Positions 17,702-26,600 of a stretch of 64,000 nt of DNA are shown here, piece after piece. The DNA comes from Sphingomonas aurantiaca. Its GTDB lineage: Bacteria > Pseudomonadota > Alphaproteobacteria > Sphingomonadales > Sphingomonadaceae. The notes under the pieces were generated by a model. The model saw only the letters and a list, made by a program, of their open reading frames with translations, was not told where the DNA came from and made no database searches. The stretch spans positions 186,001 through 250,000 of the forward strand of contig NZ_QAOG01000005.1 in assembly GCF_003050705.1 (NCBI RefSeq), given 5' to 3'. Made by a program: the position numbers and the translations under genes. Numbering within the stretch: the stretch's first letter is position 1; each line of letters starts with the position of its first letter.

Positions 17702-18202
17702 TGCGTGCGGGGTGGCTGTAGAGACCTTCCCAACGACGAACGTAGAGAGGGACACGCGCCGACAGGCGCGCAAACAGCCTGGGGCAGCTTACGTCCCAAG
17801 ATCCGTTCCCGATCAGCCTTTCCCAAGATGGCCAATCGGAGACGGAGAAACGGGAAAGATCGCGCTTAACGAATGGTCGTTATGGGGCGCCCCGATCGCC
17901 AACCTGAACGTCCGGGTGTGGGCGGAACTGCCCGGCAGCGCGGGCCGATAGGATCCATTAGCCGCCATTCAGCACTCCCCTGCTCTAGCCAATTGCGGAC
18001 GTTCCTTCACGTCAGTTCATCGAGGTCGGAGGGACAACTGGCGAAGCTTAAAACGGCAATAAGTGGGACTTTACGGCTATTCCATCAGGCGGATCGTACG
18101 GCAGCTTCTGATGATCGTGTCCAAATCGCGCCGCCAAACGAGTGTCACTGGCCGCTAGCCGCCTACCCCCCGCTGTTCCGTCAAAAGCCAGCGGCACCCG
18201 GA
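17702..18202. other. 501-base non-coding gap, mostly repeat
   Basis: 17802-17960 is a copy of the repeat's upstream module. 18030-18110 holds GGCAATAAGTGGGACTTTAC, echoing the GGGACTTTACTGCCGTTC part of the copy at 45335. No coding frame is supported; the frames 17667-17951 and 17873-18508 run through repeat and into the antisense of the LysR gene. Confidence 0.6.
17802..17960 (+). repeat. dispersed repeat, upstream module (copy G1)
   Basis: TGGCCAATCGGAGACGGAGA, then AAAGATCGCGCTTAACGAAT, then CTGAACGTCCGGGTGTGGGC and GGAACTGCCCGGCAGCGCG. The same string order is seen at 22879-22968 (first two blocks), 24316-24400 (blocks two and three) and 30246-30385 (the last block most clearly). In two of these the module runs straight into the CAACTTCAGAC module, so both belong to one composite element. 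Confidence 0.85.
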
Positions 18203-19096
18203 TCAGAAAATGAAGGCCTTTATCATGTCGATGAATGCGCGAAGACCGGCCGGAATATGCCGGTTGCCCGGATAATAGAGGCACAGACCAGGGATCGCGG
18301 GGGACCAATCCTCCAGCACGATCGCCAACTTTTTGCTGTCCAGCCCCGCACATGCAACGTGCTCGGGGACAAACGCGATGCCGAGGCCGTCGATCGCCGC
18401 CTCCACCATCAGGCCGCTGTGATCGAGCGTCAGCACCCCCGGCACGTCGATTGTAATCTCCTGGGCATGTCTGGCGAACTCCCAGCGATAGAGCTTACCG
18501 CTCGGTAATCGCTGCCGGATGCAGCGGTGCTGACGAAGATCGTCAGGGTGGACCGGAGGCGAGTTCGCCGCGAGATAGGCAGGCGACGCTACCGCGACAA
18601 AGCGCATGTCGCCACCAATGCGCACTGCGATCATGTCCTGCGGCACTGATTCTCCGAGCCGTATGCCCGCATCGAACTTTTGCTCAACGATATCGATCAA
18701 GCGCCCTTCGCTTACCAAATCGATCGACATCTGCGGGTAGCGCGCGAGAAAGAGCGGAACAACCGTTCCAAGCAGCAGGCGGGCCGCGGTCTCGTTGCCA
18801 TTGATGCGGAGCGTACCGCTCGGCTGACCGCTGTCGTCAGACACGCCATCCAGCGCCTCGTCGAGGTCCCGAAGAACCGGCGCAAGGCGTTTCAACAGAC
18901 GCTCCCCCGCTTCGGTCGGCGCGACGCTGCGAGTCGTACGATGAAGCAGCCGCACACCTAGGGTACCCTCGAGCGTGCGCATTAAGTGGCTGAGCGATGA
19001 TCGCGACACGCCCAGCGCATCGGCAGCGCGGCGAAAACTGCGATGCTCGGCGATGCTGGCGAAGGCCGTAAGGTCGGCCAGGTTTGGCTTGGGCAT
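18203..19096 (-). CDS. LysR-family transcriptional regulator
   Basis: 297 residues. HTH at 1-60 (LTAFASIAEHRSFRRAADAL, then GVSRSSLSHLMRTLE). The substrate domain contains RLIDIVEQKFDAGIRLGESV and PQDMIAVRIGGDMRFVAVAS, which places it in the large group of LysR regulators (AaeR/DsdC-like) that sit beside short-chain dehydrogenases in proteobacteria. It is divergent from the SDR gene at 19194, with 97 bases between the starts. Confidence 0.93.
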   Translation of the reverse strand: MPKPNLADLTAFASIAEHRSFRRAADALGVSRSSLSHLMRTLEGTLGVRLLHRTTRSVAPTEAGERLLKRLAPVLRDLDEALDGVSDDSGQPSGTLRINGNETAARLLLGTVVPLFLARYPQMSIDLVSEGRLIDIVEQKFDAGIRLGESVPQDMIAVRIGGDMRFVAVASPAYLAANSPPVHPDDLRQHRCIRQRLPSGKLYRWEFARHAQEITIDVPGVLTLDHSGLMVEAAIDGLGIAFVPEHVACAGLDSKKLAIVLEDWSPAIPGLCLYYPGNRHIPAGLRAFIDMIKAFIF

Positions 19097-19193
19097 TGGT
19101 GCAGATCTTTCACTAGGGCATGCCGATTGGCCTCTCTACTCGGATCAATCACGCTGGCCTATCTCTGCCCGCAGTTGCTCAGGAGTTACTTAG

Positions 19194-20027
19194 ATGCAGA
19201 GGACATGGTTCATTACAGGCGCTTCGGCCGGTCTTGGCCGTTTAATGACGGAAAAATTGCTCGAGCGGGGCGACCGTGTGGTCGGCACGTTGCGCCGCGC
19301 CGGGGCGCTTAACGATCTCGTGGAGCGCTACGGCGATCATCTGCGGATCGTGACACTCGACGTGACCGACACCGCTGCGGTGCGGGCTACGATCGAAGGC
19401 GCGTTCCGTGCGATGGGACGGATCGACGTCATCGTCAGCAATGCCGGTTATGGCTTGTTTGGAGCAGCAGAGGAGGTCAGCGACGCCCAGATCGATCGAC
19501 AAATTGCCACCAATCTTACCGGATCGATCCAAGTTATCCGCGCAAGCCTGCCCCACCTGCGCGACCAGGGCGGGGGCCGCATTATGCAGGTTTCGTCGGA
19601 AGGTGGACAGATCGCCTATCCCAATTTCAGCGTCTATCACGCAACGAAATGGGGTATCGAGGGCTTTGTCGAAGCGGTGGCCCAGGAAGTGACTCCGTTC
19701 GGGATCGACTTCATCCTGGTCGAACCGGGCCCCACTGCTACGAGCTTCGCCAGCACGATGGATGATGCCGTGCCAATGCAGATTTACGACGATACGCCCG
19801 CTGGCGCCGTTCGGCGCGGCGTTTTTGACGGCAGCTTCGCGATCAAGGGCGACGCCGCGAAATGCGCCGATGCCATGATCGCCGCCGCCGATGCCGAACG
19901 GCCAGCACTCCGGCTTGCGTTGGGCAGCACCGCTTACGCTTCGATTACCACCGCTCTGGCGGATCGGCTTCAGAAGATCGAGCAGCAGCGCGAGGTGGCG
20001 ATGTCTGCCGATCGAAGCGGGGACTGA
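19194..20027 (+). CDS. short-chain dehydrogenase/reductase
   Basis: 277 residues, classical SDR. The cofactor motif is TGASAGLG (9-16), then NAG at 83-85. The catalytic triad is present: Ser134/135 (MQVSSEGG), Tyr148 and Lys152 (YHATK). The fold is complete and the length is normal for the extended classical subgroup with a C-terminal tail. The substrate is unknown. The position opposite a LysR regulator of the SDR-associated type suggests induction by the substrate. Confidence 0.92.
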   Translation: MQRTWFITGASAGLGRLMTEKLLERGDRVVGTLRRAGALNDLVERYGDHLRIVTLDVTDTAAVRATIEGAFRAMGRIDVIVSNAGYGLFGAAEEVSDAQIDRQIATNLTGSIQVIRASLPHLRDQGGGRIMQVSSEGGQIAYPNFSVYHATKWGIEGFVEAVAQEVTPFGIDFILVEPGPTATSFASTMDDAVPMQIYDDTPAGAVRRGVFDGSFAIKGDAAKCADAMIAAADAERPALRLALGSTAYASITTALADRLQKIEQQREVAMSADRSGD

Positions 20028-20235
20028 GTTCGCAGACCCGGAACCGTCGATCTCGAAGGGGGTGAGATGGCTTCCGGGAATGCCACCCTAAGATCTACGG
20101 CCCAATTTCCTTGCGCGTCGCTGCCCGGCGGCTCGATATACGGGGAACGGCGAATTTCGGCTGGAGCGACGATTCACATGTCTGTCGGTCAATGGCTTGG
20201 GGTGGTCGACTTCTAGCGTAGCCGTGGCGGGTGCT

Positions 20236-20313
20236 AGAACCCAAACCCGGACGCTTGCCCGCCCTTCCCCGCTACCCAACTTCGGACGCCAGTTCATCTC
20301 CGCGCTGACTAAG
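20236..20313 (+). repeat. dispersed repeat, left-half module
   Basis: GAACCCAAACCCGGACGCTT, GCCCTTCCCCGCTACCCAAC, then TTCGGACGCCAGTTCATCTC and CGCGCTGACT. It follows the full-length copies up to CGCTGACT and then breaks off into unrelated sequence, as if truncated by an insertion. Confidence 0.8.
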
Positions 20314-20396
20314 CATGGGAATTCGTTGCTGCCGCCCAGCACCTCCGCAAAATGGCCAAGCTGATCCCAATGCCGACGCAGATGGCACCCGCCTGA
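20313..20396 (+). pseudogene. possible transposase C-terminal remnant
   Basis: A 27-codon frame between TAA 20310 and TGA 20394 reads FVAAAQHLRKMAKLIPMP, similar in feel to the last helix of IS1182/IS5-type transposases (AAAQNLRKLAKL). It begins exactly where repeat module 20236-20313 is cut, which fits an insertion that has since decayed. The stretch is short, so this is a weak call. Confidence 0.25.
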
Positions 20397-20587
20397 GGCA
20401 TCGCCTGGGCCCAACTGTTCGAAACCATGGGCTTGCCCGATGCCGACCCCGGCTTTTGCGACAGACTCGGGCGAAAACTGAAGGGTCGGACGGCACGCTA
20501 ACGCCAGTACCAATTGCCAGGACATCTAGGGGCGTCAGCACTCAGACACAGCCTGCGCAGGAGCGATCATGTCGTCCTCGCATATCC

Positions 20588-21556
20588 TTATCCCGCCATA
20601 ACGCCTTGTGCCAGGTCATGAACGGTGGGTTTGGCTTGGCCGCTTCCATTCAACGAAGGGACAGAACAGCCTTTCAAGAACGCGACGAAGGCCCGCAACG
20701 CCGCTGATTGATGACGGCGGCTCGGGAAATAGAGGAAAACCGGTTCCATCGGGGAAGACCATGAGGGAAGCACACGCTCCAGCTTGCCGGCACCGACGAG
20801 GCTGGACACGTACGCCGCCGGCGCGTTGACGATCCCGAGCCCTCTGACGGTGAGGTCGATTTGAGACGCGAGGTCGTGGACGATCGTTGGCGCAGGCGGG
20901 GCGATCTGCACGCTATCGCCGCCCGACTCCAGGTTCCACGGCAGGACAAGGCCCGTGATCTGACTGCGGCACATCACCGCGCGGTGGTCGAGCAGATCGC
21001 CGGGAACACGCGGTTTCGGTCGATCGCGAAGATACTCGGGCGACGCGACGAGAACCGCTTCCGACCGGGGTGCGACCTGAACCGCGACCATGTCCTTCTC
21101 GATGCAATTCCCATAGCGCAGCCCCGCATCATAGCCCTGCTTGACGATGTCGATCAGACGCGCCTCGACGGCGATCTCGAGTTCGACATCCGGATAGTTG
21201 TTCTGGAAGTCCACCAACGCACCGGCGATCAGCAGATCGAAGGGTGCGCGCGGCATCGTGAGGCGCAAGGGACCCGCAGGCCGTCCCGCGCGACCCGATG
21301 CTTCCTCTGCGGCCTGACGCAGTTGCGACAGCGCGGGTGCGGCGGCGAGCAGATAGTCGTTGCCGACGTCCGTCAGACTCAGGCTGCGGGTTGATCGGCG
21401 AAAGAGCGAGGTACCGAGCCGTTCCTCGAGGCTACCGATCGATTGGCTGACCGCGGAGGGCGAGATGCCGAGACGCCGCGCCGCCTCGGAAAAGCTGCCG
21501 GCTTCCGCTGCCGCCACGAACACGGCCACGCCGTCGACGATGTCCTTCTGCCGCAT
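20588..21556 (-). CDS. LysR-family transcriptional regulator
   Basis: 322 residues. HTH at 5-65 (VAVFVAAAEAGSFSEAARRL, then GISPSAVSQSIGSLEERLG); the substrate domain has ARLIDIVKQGYDAGLRYGNC. It is closely related in layout to the LysR at 18203 (same RLIDIV-x6-DAG block). Divergent from the Tat-exported hydrolase gene at 21638, with 81 bases between starts. The C-terminal ~20 residues (GSGQAKPTVHDLAQGVMAG) extend past the usual end. Confidence 0.93.
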   Translation of the reverse strand: MRQKDIVDGVAVFVAAAEAGSFSEAARRLGISPSAVSQSIGSLEERLGTSLFRRSTRSLSLTDVGNDYLLAAAPALSQLRQAAEEASGRAGRPAGPLRLTMPRAPFDLLIAGALVDFQNNYPDVELEIAVEARLIDIVKQGYDAGLRYGNCIEKDMVAVQVAPRSEAVLVASPEYLRDRPKPRVPGDLLDHRAVMCRSQITGLVLPWNLESGGDSVQIAPPAPTIVHDLASQIDLTVRGLGIVNAPAAYVSSLVGAGKLERVLPSWSSPMEPVFLYFPSRRHQSAALRAFVAFLKGCSVPSLNGSGQAKPTVHDLAQGVMAG

Positions 21557-21637
21557 TCCGCACCTATAAGTTTCGCTTCAAGCCTCATCCGCGATTATCA
21601 GGATAATGAAGTGAAAGCGATTCCCGTATGATTCGGC

Positions 21638-22807
21638 ATGACCTTGATCCCGAACACCGCCGCCACCCCGCTCCGATCCACAGCGTCCGCTGATGCGCCA
21701 TCGATCAGTCGACGCTCCATTCTCGCGGGAATGGGCGCCGCCTCCATGGTAAGCGCGCTGCCGATCTCGGGCGCCGCCTGGGGAATGCCCCCCCCAGCGC
21801 CGATGCTAGCGTCGCGCACGTTCAGCACACCCCGTCATACGACGCACTATCTCGAGTCCGGGCCGGCGAACGGACCGCTGATGATGTTTCTCCACGGATG
21901 GCCGGAGCTCAGCCTGATCTGGCGCGCCCAGATGGCAGCGTTCGCTGCCGAAGGCTGGCACTGCGTGGCGCCCGACATGCGCGGATACGGCGGCTCATCC
22001 GCGCCCGCTGCCAACGACGCCTACACACTGGAAGCCATCGTGGCGGACATGGCGGAGCTGCATGACCATCTCGGCGGCAAGCCCGCGATCTGGGTCGGTC
22101 ATGACTGGGGCAGCGTCGTCGCCGGCGAGCTGGTCGCGCATCAGCCCGACCGTAGCCGCGGCGTGGTGCTGATTTCCGTACCCTATTTCCCCACCACCAA
22201 CGCCCTGCCGACCCTCGTCCCGCTGGTCGATCGGACGATCTATCCGGCCGACACATACCCCGACGGCCAGTGGGACTATTATCGCTACTACACGAAGCAT
22301 TTCGACTCCGCCGTCGCCGACCTCGATGCGGACAAGGCGGCCTCGCTGGCATCGATCTACCGGCGGGGCGATCCCGCCAGCATCGGCAAGCCGACGCCGA
22401 ATGCCATGGTCACGCAAAAGGGCGGGCGGTTCGGGCGTGCGCACCGTGCCCCGCCGACCAAGCCCGATCCTGCACTCTGGCCGACAGCCGATTTCGAGAT
22501 GCTCGTGAAAACGTATGAGGCGCACGGCTTTCGCGCGCCCTGTGCGTGGTACATGAACGACGATGCGAACGTGGCGTATGCACGCCGGTCACCCAATGCG
22601 GGTCGCATCTTGAAACCGGTGCTGTTCGTCAACGGCGATTGGGACGCGATCAATACCATCCATGGCAACCGCTCGGGCGACCCGATGCGCGCCGCGTGCG
22701 CCGATCTCAGCGTGACCAGTCTGCAAGGCGCGCACTGGCTCCCGGTCGAGAGCAAAGTCGAACTTGCCCAGGCGATCCGTAGCTGGCTTCAAGACAAGAA
22801 ACTCTGA
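21638..22807 (+). CDS. Tat-exported alpha/beta hydrolase (epoxide hydrolase-like)
   Basis: 389 residues. Twin-Arg signal SRRSILAGMGAASM with Arg25-Arg26. The alpha/beta hydrolase core has the oxyanion motif HGWP (86-89), DMRGYGGS (113-120) and the nucleophile elbow GHDWGS with Asp156, an Asp nucleophile as in epoxide hydrolases and haloalkane dehalogenases. An acid near VNGDWDA and a His in GAHWLPVE complete the triad. Folded export of an Asp-nucleophile hydrolase to the periplasm is somewhat unusual. A C8 tract at 21788-21795 encodes PPP (51-53) just after the signal region and could slip. Controlled by the divergent LysR gene. Confidence 0.88.
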   Translation: MTLIPNTAATPLRSTASADAPSISRRSILAGMGAASMVSALPISGAAWGMPPPAPMLASRTFSTPRHTTHYLESGPANGPLMMFLHGWPELSLIWRAQMAAFAAEGWHCVAPDMRGYGGSSAPAANDAYTLEAIVADMAELHDHLGGKPAIWVGHDWGSVVAGELVAHQPDRSRGVVLISVPYFPTTNALPTLVPLVDRTIYPADTYPDGQWDYYRYYTKHFDSAVADLDADKAASLASIYRRGDPASIGKPTPNAMVTQKGGRFGRAHRAPPTKPDPALWPTADFEMLVKTYEAHGFRAPCAWYMNDDANVAYARRSPNAGRILKPVLFVNGDWDAINTIHGNRSGDPMRAACADLSVTSLQGAHWLPVESKVELAQAIRSWLQDKKL

Positions 22808-23241
22808 TGTCGGTAGGCCGCTGATCATTCGCCCGGCCGATGGTACCGAGAGCTGTCTGTGGCACCAGCTTTCCCGTAATCTGTTCCCAATTGCTCTTTC
22901 CCGAACTGGCCAATCGGAGACGGAGAAACGCAAGAGATCGCGCTTAGAGAATGGCCGTTTTGCCGCTGGCCCCTGTCGAAAGCACGCGATAGTCGCCAAT
23001 CGGGATTGGCGACGGGTTTTCCGGCGATCGAGGTGTTGCCGTCGGAAAACACCTTTTTGTCGTGCAGTCGTGATTCAACTGGGGTTTTACATATCGGACT
23101 GCTGAACGGCGATAATTGGGAGGGAAACGGAAGCGCCTCTCTTGGGCTCTTCATGTTGTTCGCCATTAATTATTGCGCGTTTTTAACCGTTTGGAGGATG
23201 GTATCAGCACTTCCTTAAGCGTAAACGCCGATATCGCGGCC
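22808..23241. other. 434-base gap with repeat pieces
   Basis: Copy G2 of the upstream module occupies 22879-22968. A right-half piece (GATAATTGGGAGGGAAACGG) lies at 23109-23140. No gene is supported between 22808 and 23241. Confidence 0.55.
22879..22968 (+). repeat. dispersed repeat, upstream module (copy G2)
   Basis: CTGTTCCCAATTGCTCTTTC, CCGAACTGGCCAATCGGAGA, CGGAGAAACGCAAGAGATCG and CGCTTAGAGAATGGCCGTTT. It aligns with 17802-17890 over about 90 bases and then diverges. Confidence 0.82.
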
Positions 23242-23481
23242 ATGCTAAGGTATCCAACCGTCCCGTCAGCCGGATCAGTCGCCACCGATCCCCCCGCGCT
23301 GTCCATATCTGACGCGTATCGTGAACGAGCCACCTCCGCGACACGGTTGGCCTGCGACTGTATTATGCTCGCCTGCGTTACGTCGCCGGGGCTCTCGGCG
23401 GAGCTGATTGACCGAGCGATCGTCCACTACCGCAATGCCGCACGTGCGATCGCGGCAATCGCACATGACCGAACGACTTAG
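23242..23481 (+). CDS. doubtful small protein, 79 aa
   Basis: From ATG 23242 the frame reads MLRYPTVPSAGSVATDPPAL, then a helical part with YRERATSATRLACDCIMLAC and VHYRNAARAIAAIAHDRTT. It has alpha-helical amphipathic character and ordinary codon use, but no ribosome site and no recognised family. The gene is flanked by repeat modules on both sides. It could be real or chance. Confidence 0.3.
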   Translation: MLRYPTVPSAGSVATDPPALSISDAYRERATSATRLACDCIMLACVTSPGLSAELIDRAIVHYRNAARAIAAIAHDRTT

Positions 23482-23487
23482 TGTCCG

Positions 23488-23548
23488 GTAAGGGAGGAAA
23501 GCGGACAGACCGCTTACGGAAAATCGATCGCGATAGCCGACATGGCAC
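23488..23548 (+). repeat. dispersed repeat, right-half module
   Basis: GGTAAGGGAGGAAAGCGGAC, AGACCGCTTACGGAAAATCG and ATCGCGATAGCCGACATGGC. It is the clearest example of the right end that finishes in GCGATAGCCGACAT. Confidence 0.8.
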
Positions 23549-23680
23549 GCCGCCGCATTTTCCGAAACGATTGCGCGATAGACGTCCTGCTGGTCCGCAC
23601 CGAATTGCGAAGTTTGGAACGGGACTGGACCTGCTGCCTCAGACCGACGAATTAATGCTAACAAACGGATTGGGACACCG

Positions 23681-24247
23681 ATGGCAGACAAGCAGCATTT
23701 CGAAGCAATCGTTGGCGACATTGGTCGAAAGCTTTGGTCGATCTTCCCCGCGGATGCTGTGGAGATGCGGTTCGAGGCGCAATTTCATGAGTGGATGCAG
23801 ACCGCGGGAGTCAGTCAGTGGACCCGTCGCGACGGTGTTCAAGGGCAGTATGCCGGCTTTGGTAGCAGGCCCGAAGAGGTGGAGGAGTCAATCAAGGTCG
23901 ATCTCGCGAGAATGAGAACGCTGGACATCTTCCTGCCAAGGCCTTGGAATCACGTTACGGTGACGTTGACCGAGACTGCTAAAATCAACTTCGATTATGC
24001 ATATGTCGACGAGATTGATCAGTGGCCTCGCCTCCATCTGATTGGGATCAGCGCTCTCGATCAAGCAGAAGCAACCCGCGACTACGGCATACCTGCTGCC
24101 GATTGGCGGCATGTCGCCAGCGAGGTCCTCAAGATTAGGAGGGCGGAATATGAGGCCGCGCGGGCTCTGGGCGATGCAGTTATACAGCACGCCGTGGAGC
24201 AGAAGGTCAAAGACCTACAAAGCCGGATCGAAGCTGCTGCAATTTAG
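23681..24247 (+). CDS. hypothetical soluble protein, 188 aa
   Basis: Begins MADKQHFEAIVGDIGRKLWS. It is acidic and alpha/beta: helix 1, then strands around RFEAQFHEWMQTAG, a polar middle, VTVTLTETAKINFDYAYVDE and WPRLHLIGISALDQAEATRD, then a long C-terminal helix (AARALGDAVIQHAVEQKVKD). The layout recalls small immunity-type proteins (YezG/DUF600-like), but I see no defining residues, so no function is claimed. It stands alone with repeat DNA on both sides. Confidence 0.7.
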   Translation: MADKQHFEAIVGDIGRKLWSIFPADAVEMRFEAQFHEWMQTAGVSQWTRRDGVQGQYAGFGSRPEEVEESIKVDLARMRTLDIFLPRPWNHVTVTLTETAKINFDYAYVDEIDQWPRLHLIGISALDQAEATRDYGIPAADWRHVASEVLKIRRAEYEAARALGDAVIQHAVEQKVKDLQSRIEAAAI

Positions 24248-24608
24248 CACGCGCCGAGGCCGATAGGGCAGTGAGATCACATCGGCGCTGCATTCCCGAT
24301 TTTGAACCCATAGCGACAGGAAAGATCGCGCCTAACGAAAGGCCGTTATCGGGAGCCCACATTACCAGCGTGAACGTCCGCGTTTGCGCGAACACGCCTT
24401 GCCCTACGGCTTCCGGCCAGACCCAAATGCGGACGTTTAGACCGTCCTACACGCTTCCCAACTTCAGCCGTTCATTCATCCACAGCCGGCAGGATGCGAC
24501 AACGAGGACACGACACTGTCGAATTTCACGCGGCCGACCAAAGCGAAGCCGGCGCGCTTTCCCCTGCCGGCCGGGGCAGATACGACTGCCGCAATCAAAG
24601 GGGACACG
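24248..24608. other. 361-base gap, composite repeat
   Basis: Filled largely by the composite repeat copy at 24316-24480. The last ~120 bases lead into the DUF885 gene (start ATG 24609, preceded by AAAGGGGACACG). No other gene. Confidence 0.6.
24316..24480 (+). repeat. dispersed repeat, composite copy (upstream plus left modules)
   Basis: GCGACAGGAAAGATCGCGCC, TAACGAAAGGCCGTTATCGG, GCGTGAACGTCCGCG, then CCAGACCCAAATGCGGACG, ACGCTTCCCAACTTCAGCCG and TTCATTCATC. It shows that the module of copy G1 and the CAACTTCAG module of copy A1 are adjacent parts of one element. Confidence 0.85.
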
Positions 24609-26333
24609 ATGAGGTTTGAATATGTGGCGGCGACGGTGCTTCTCGCACTTGCTCCAGCAACGGCGTGGGCCCAGCCGAGCTCGGCTGATGCGCAGCTCAA
24701 GGCGATCTACGACGCTGAATGGAAATGGCGACAGAAGGAGTTCGCGCAGATTACGGACGGCTTGCGAAGCAAGCCCACCGATCATTTCCCTGCCGTCGCC
24801 CCCGCTGACTGGGCGCGCCGGCGCACCTACTGGAGCACAGTTCTCGACCGCATCGCGCGTATTCCCGCGACGCAACTCTCGCCCGAAGAGCGATTGAACG
24901 TCGCTGTCCTCAAGGAATCGCTCCGCGCCGAAGTCGCGAACATCGACTTCCGCACCTACGAGGCGCCGCTCAACAGCGATTCCTACTTTTGGGGCGAAGT
25001 GAAGCCCTATGCCCCTCTCGAGACCGCCGACGACTATCGCCGGTACATCGGCCGGCTCAAGGACGTGCCGCGCTGGTTCGACCAGAACATCGCCAACATG
25101 CGCGCCGGACTGAAGCGCGGCTTCACGCCGCCACGCGTGTCACTCGCCGGGCGCGATGCGACCATTGCCGCCTTCACCACGGCGGGTGCGGACAATCCAC
25201 TGGCCGAACCATTCAAGACGATGCCCGCTTCGATCCCGGCGAGCCAGCAGGCGTCGCTGCGCGCCGAGGGACTGGATGCGGTCGATACCGCCGCGGCCCC
25301 CGCCTATGCGAAGCTCCTCGTCTTCTACCGAGGCACCTACCTGCCCGGAACGCGCACGACGGTCAGCGCCGCTGCACTGCCCGACGGCGAGTCATTCTAC
25401 AAAAGTCAGATCCGCGAGTACACAACCCTCGAGCTCACACCGGAGGCGATCCATCAGATCGGCCTCAAGGAAGTTTCGCGCATCGACGCTGACATGAAGG
25501 CGACGATCGCCACCACCGGCTTCAAGGGCAGCTTCGCCGACTTCCTCGCGTTCCTGCGCAGCGACCCGCAATTCTACGCACGAACCCCCGACGAACTGCT
25601 CGGCTTCTCGGCCTATGTAGCGAAGCGGATGGACGGACGGCTGAAGGACGTCTTCACCACCCTTCCCCGTTACCGCTTCACCATCCAACCGGTGCCCGAC
25701 GCGATCGCGCCGGTCTACACCTCGGGTCGAGGTGGGCTCAGCGCATGCCTCATGAATACCTACGACCTGAAGTCTCGCCCGCTCTACAACATCGTTGCGC
25801 TGACGCTGCACGAATGCGTCCCCGGTCACAGCCATCAAGCCGCAATGGCGTTGGAAGCCCCCAGCCGCCCCGCCTTCCGCCGCCAGACGTACTTCTCGGG
25901 CTATGGCGAAGGTTGGGGGCTCTATTCGGAATGGCTCGGCACCAAGCTCGGCATGTACCGCACACCCTATGAAGAATTCGGTCGCGAGACCTTCGAGATG
26001 TGGCGCGCAGCGCGCCTCGTCATCGACACCGGCATCCACGCAATGGGGTGGAGCCGGGAGCAGGCGATCGACTATCTCGCCGGACACACGGCGCTCGCGA
26101 AGCTCGACGTCGAGATCGAAGTCGACCGATACATCAGCTGGCCGGGCCAGGCGCTTTCCTACAAGCTCGGCGAGATGAAGATGCGCGAGTTGCGCGCGAA
26201 GGCGGAGGCGGAGTTGGGCGACCACTTCGACCAGCGTCGCTTTCACGACGCCCTGCTCAACATGGGCTCAGTCCCTCTGCCAGCGATGGAAGCCGAAATG
26301 ATAAAGTGGATCGCGGTAGAGAAATCACGCTGA
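24609..26333 (+). CDS. exported DUF885 family (putative zinc peptidase)
   Basis: 574 residues with a signal peptide (MRFEYVAATVLLALAPATAWA). The DUF885 domain covers nearly the whole mature protein. The signature HECVPGHSHQ begins at residue 401; together with the following conserved Glu/Tyr block (FSGYGEGWGLYSEWLG) it resembles HExxH-type metallopeptidases. The C-terminal block is complete (EVDRYISWPGQALSYKLGEM, then FHDALLNMGSVPLPAMEAEM). It is periplasmic and probably degrades peptides. It is followed directly by the decayed C-terminus of a second DUF885 gene. Confidence 0.92.
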   Translation: MRFEYVAATVLLALAPATAWAQPSSADAQLKAIYDAEWKWRQKEFAQITDGLRSKPTDHFPAVAPADWARRRTYWSTVLDRIARIPATQLSPEERLNVAVLKESLRAEVANIDFRTYEAPLNSDSYFWGEVKPYAPLETADDYRRYIGRLKDVPRWFDQNIANMRAGLKRGFTPPRVSLAGRDATIAAFTTAGADNPLAEPFKTMPASIPASQQASLRAEGLDAVDTAAAPAYAKLLVFYRGTYLPGTRTTVSAAALPDGESFYKSQIREYTTLELTPEAIHQIGLKEVSRIDADMKATIATTGFKGSFADFLAFLRSDPQFYARTPDELLGFSAYVAKRMDGRLKDVFTTLPRYRFTIQPVPDAIAPVYTSGRGGLSACLMNTYDLKSRPLYNIVALTLHECVPGHSHQAAMALEAPSRPAFRRQTYFSGYGEGWGLYSEWLGTKLGMYRTPYEEFGRETFEMWRAARLVIDTGIHAMGWSREQAIDYLAGHTALAKLDVEIEVDRYISWPGQALSYKLGEMKMRELRAKAEAELGDHFDQRRFHDALLNMGSVPLPAMEAEMIKWIAVEKSR

Positions 26334-26351
26334 TACCGTCGGCTTCGCCTC

Positions 26352-26550
26352 GGGTGCTCGCAGCGCGAGGTCGAGCGCTATTGCGTTTCACCCGAGCAGG
26401 CGTGCCGCTACAAGATCGGCCATGCTGCCCGGCTGCGCGCACCGGAGAAGGCCAAGGCGATCGCTTCGACGTGAAGCATTTCCACGATGTACTGGAAGCC
26501 GGTGCGATGCCGCTGACGATGCTTGAGCGGATTGCCGAGGAACATGCGCG
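26352..26550 (+). pseudogene. decayed C-terminus of a second DUF885 gene
   Basis: Frame 1 reads SQREVERYCVSPEQACRYKI, GHAARLRAPEKAKA; after a frameshift near 26455 a second frame continues GDRFDVKHFHDVLEAGAMPL, TMLERI. These correspond in order to the intact gene's EVEVDRYISWPGQALSYKLG, EMKMRELRAKAEAEL, GDHFDQRRFHDALLNMGSVP, LPAMEAEM. It has no start, catalytic region or continuous frame, and probably remains from a tandem DUF885 pair after deletion of about 500 codons. Confidence 0.8.
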
Positions 26551-26600
26551 CGGGCTTTCGGGCATGCTCCTTCGAAATTCGATGTGTGCCTACGCACTTG

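Larger units (their letters stand above)
20028..20587. other. 560-base gap: repeat piece and possible transposase tail
   Basis: Contains repeat DNA (20236-20313) running directly into a short frame that resembles a transposase C-terminus (20313-20396). The remainder (20028-20235 and 20397-20587) shows no gene. The minus-strand frame 20088-20525 covers the repeat and is not supported. Confidence 0.5.
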
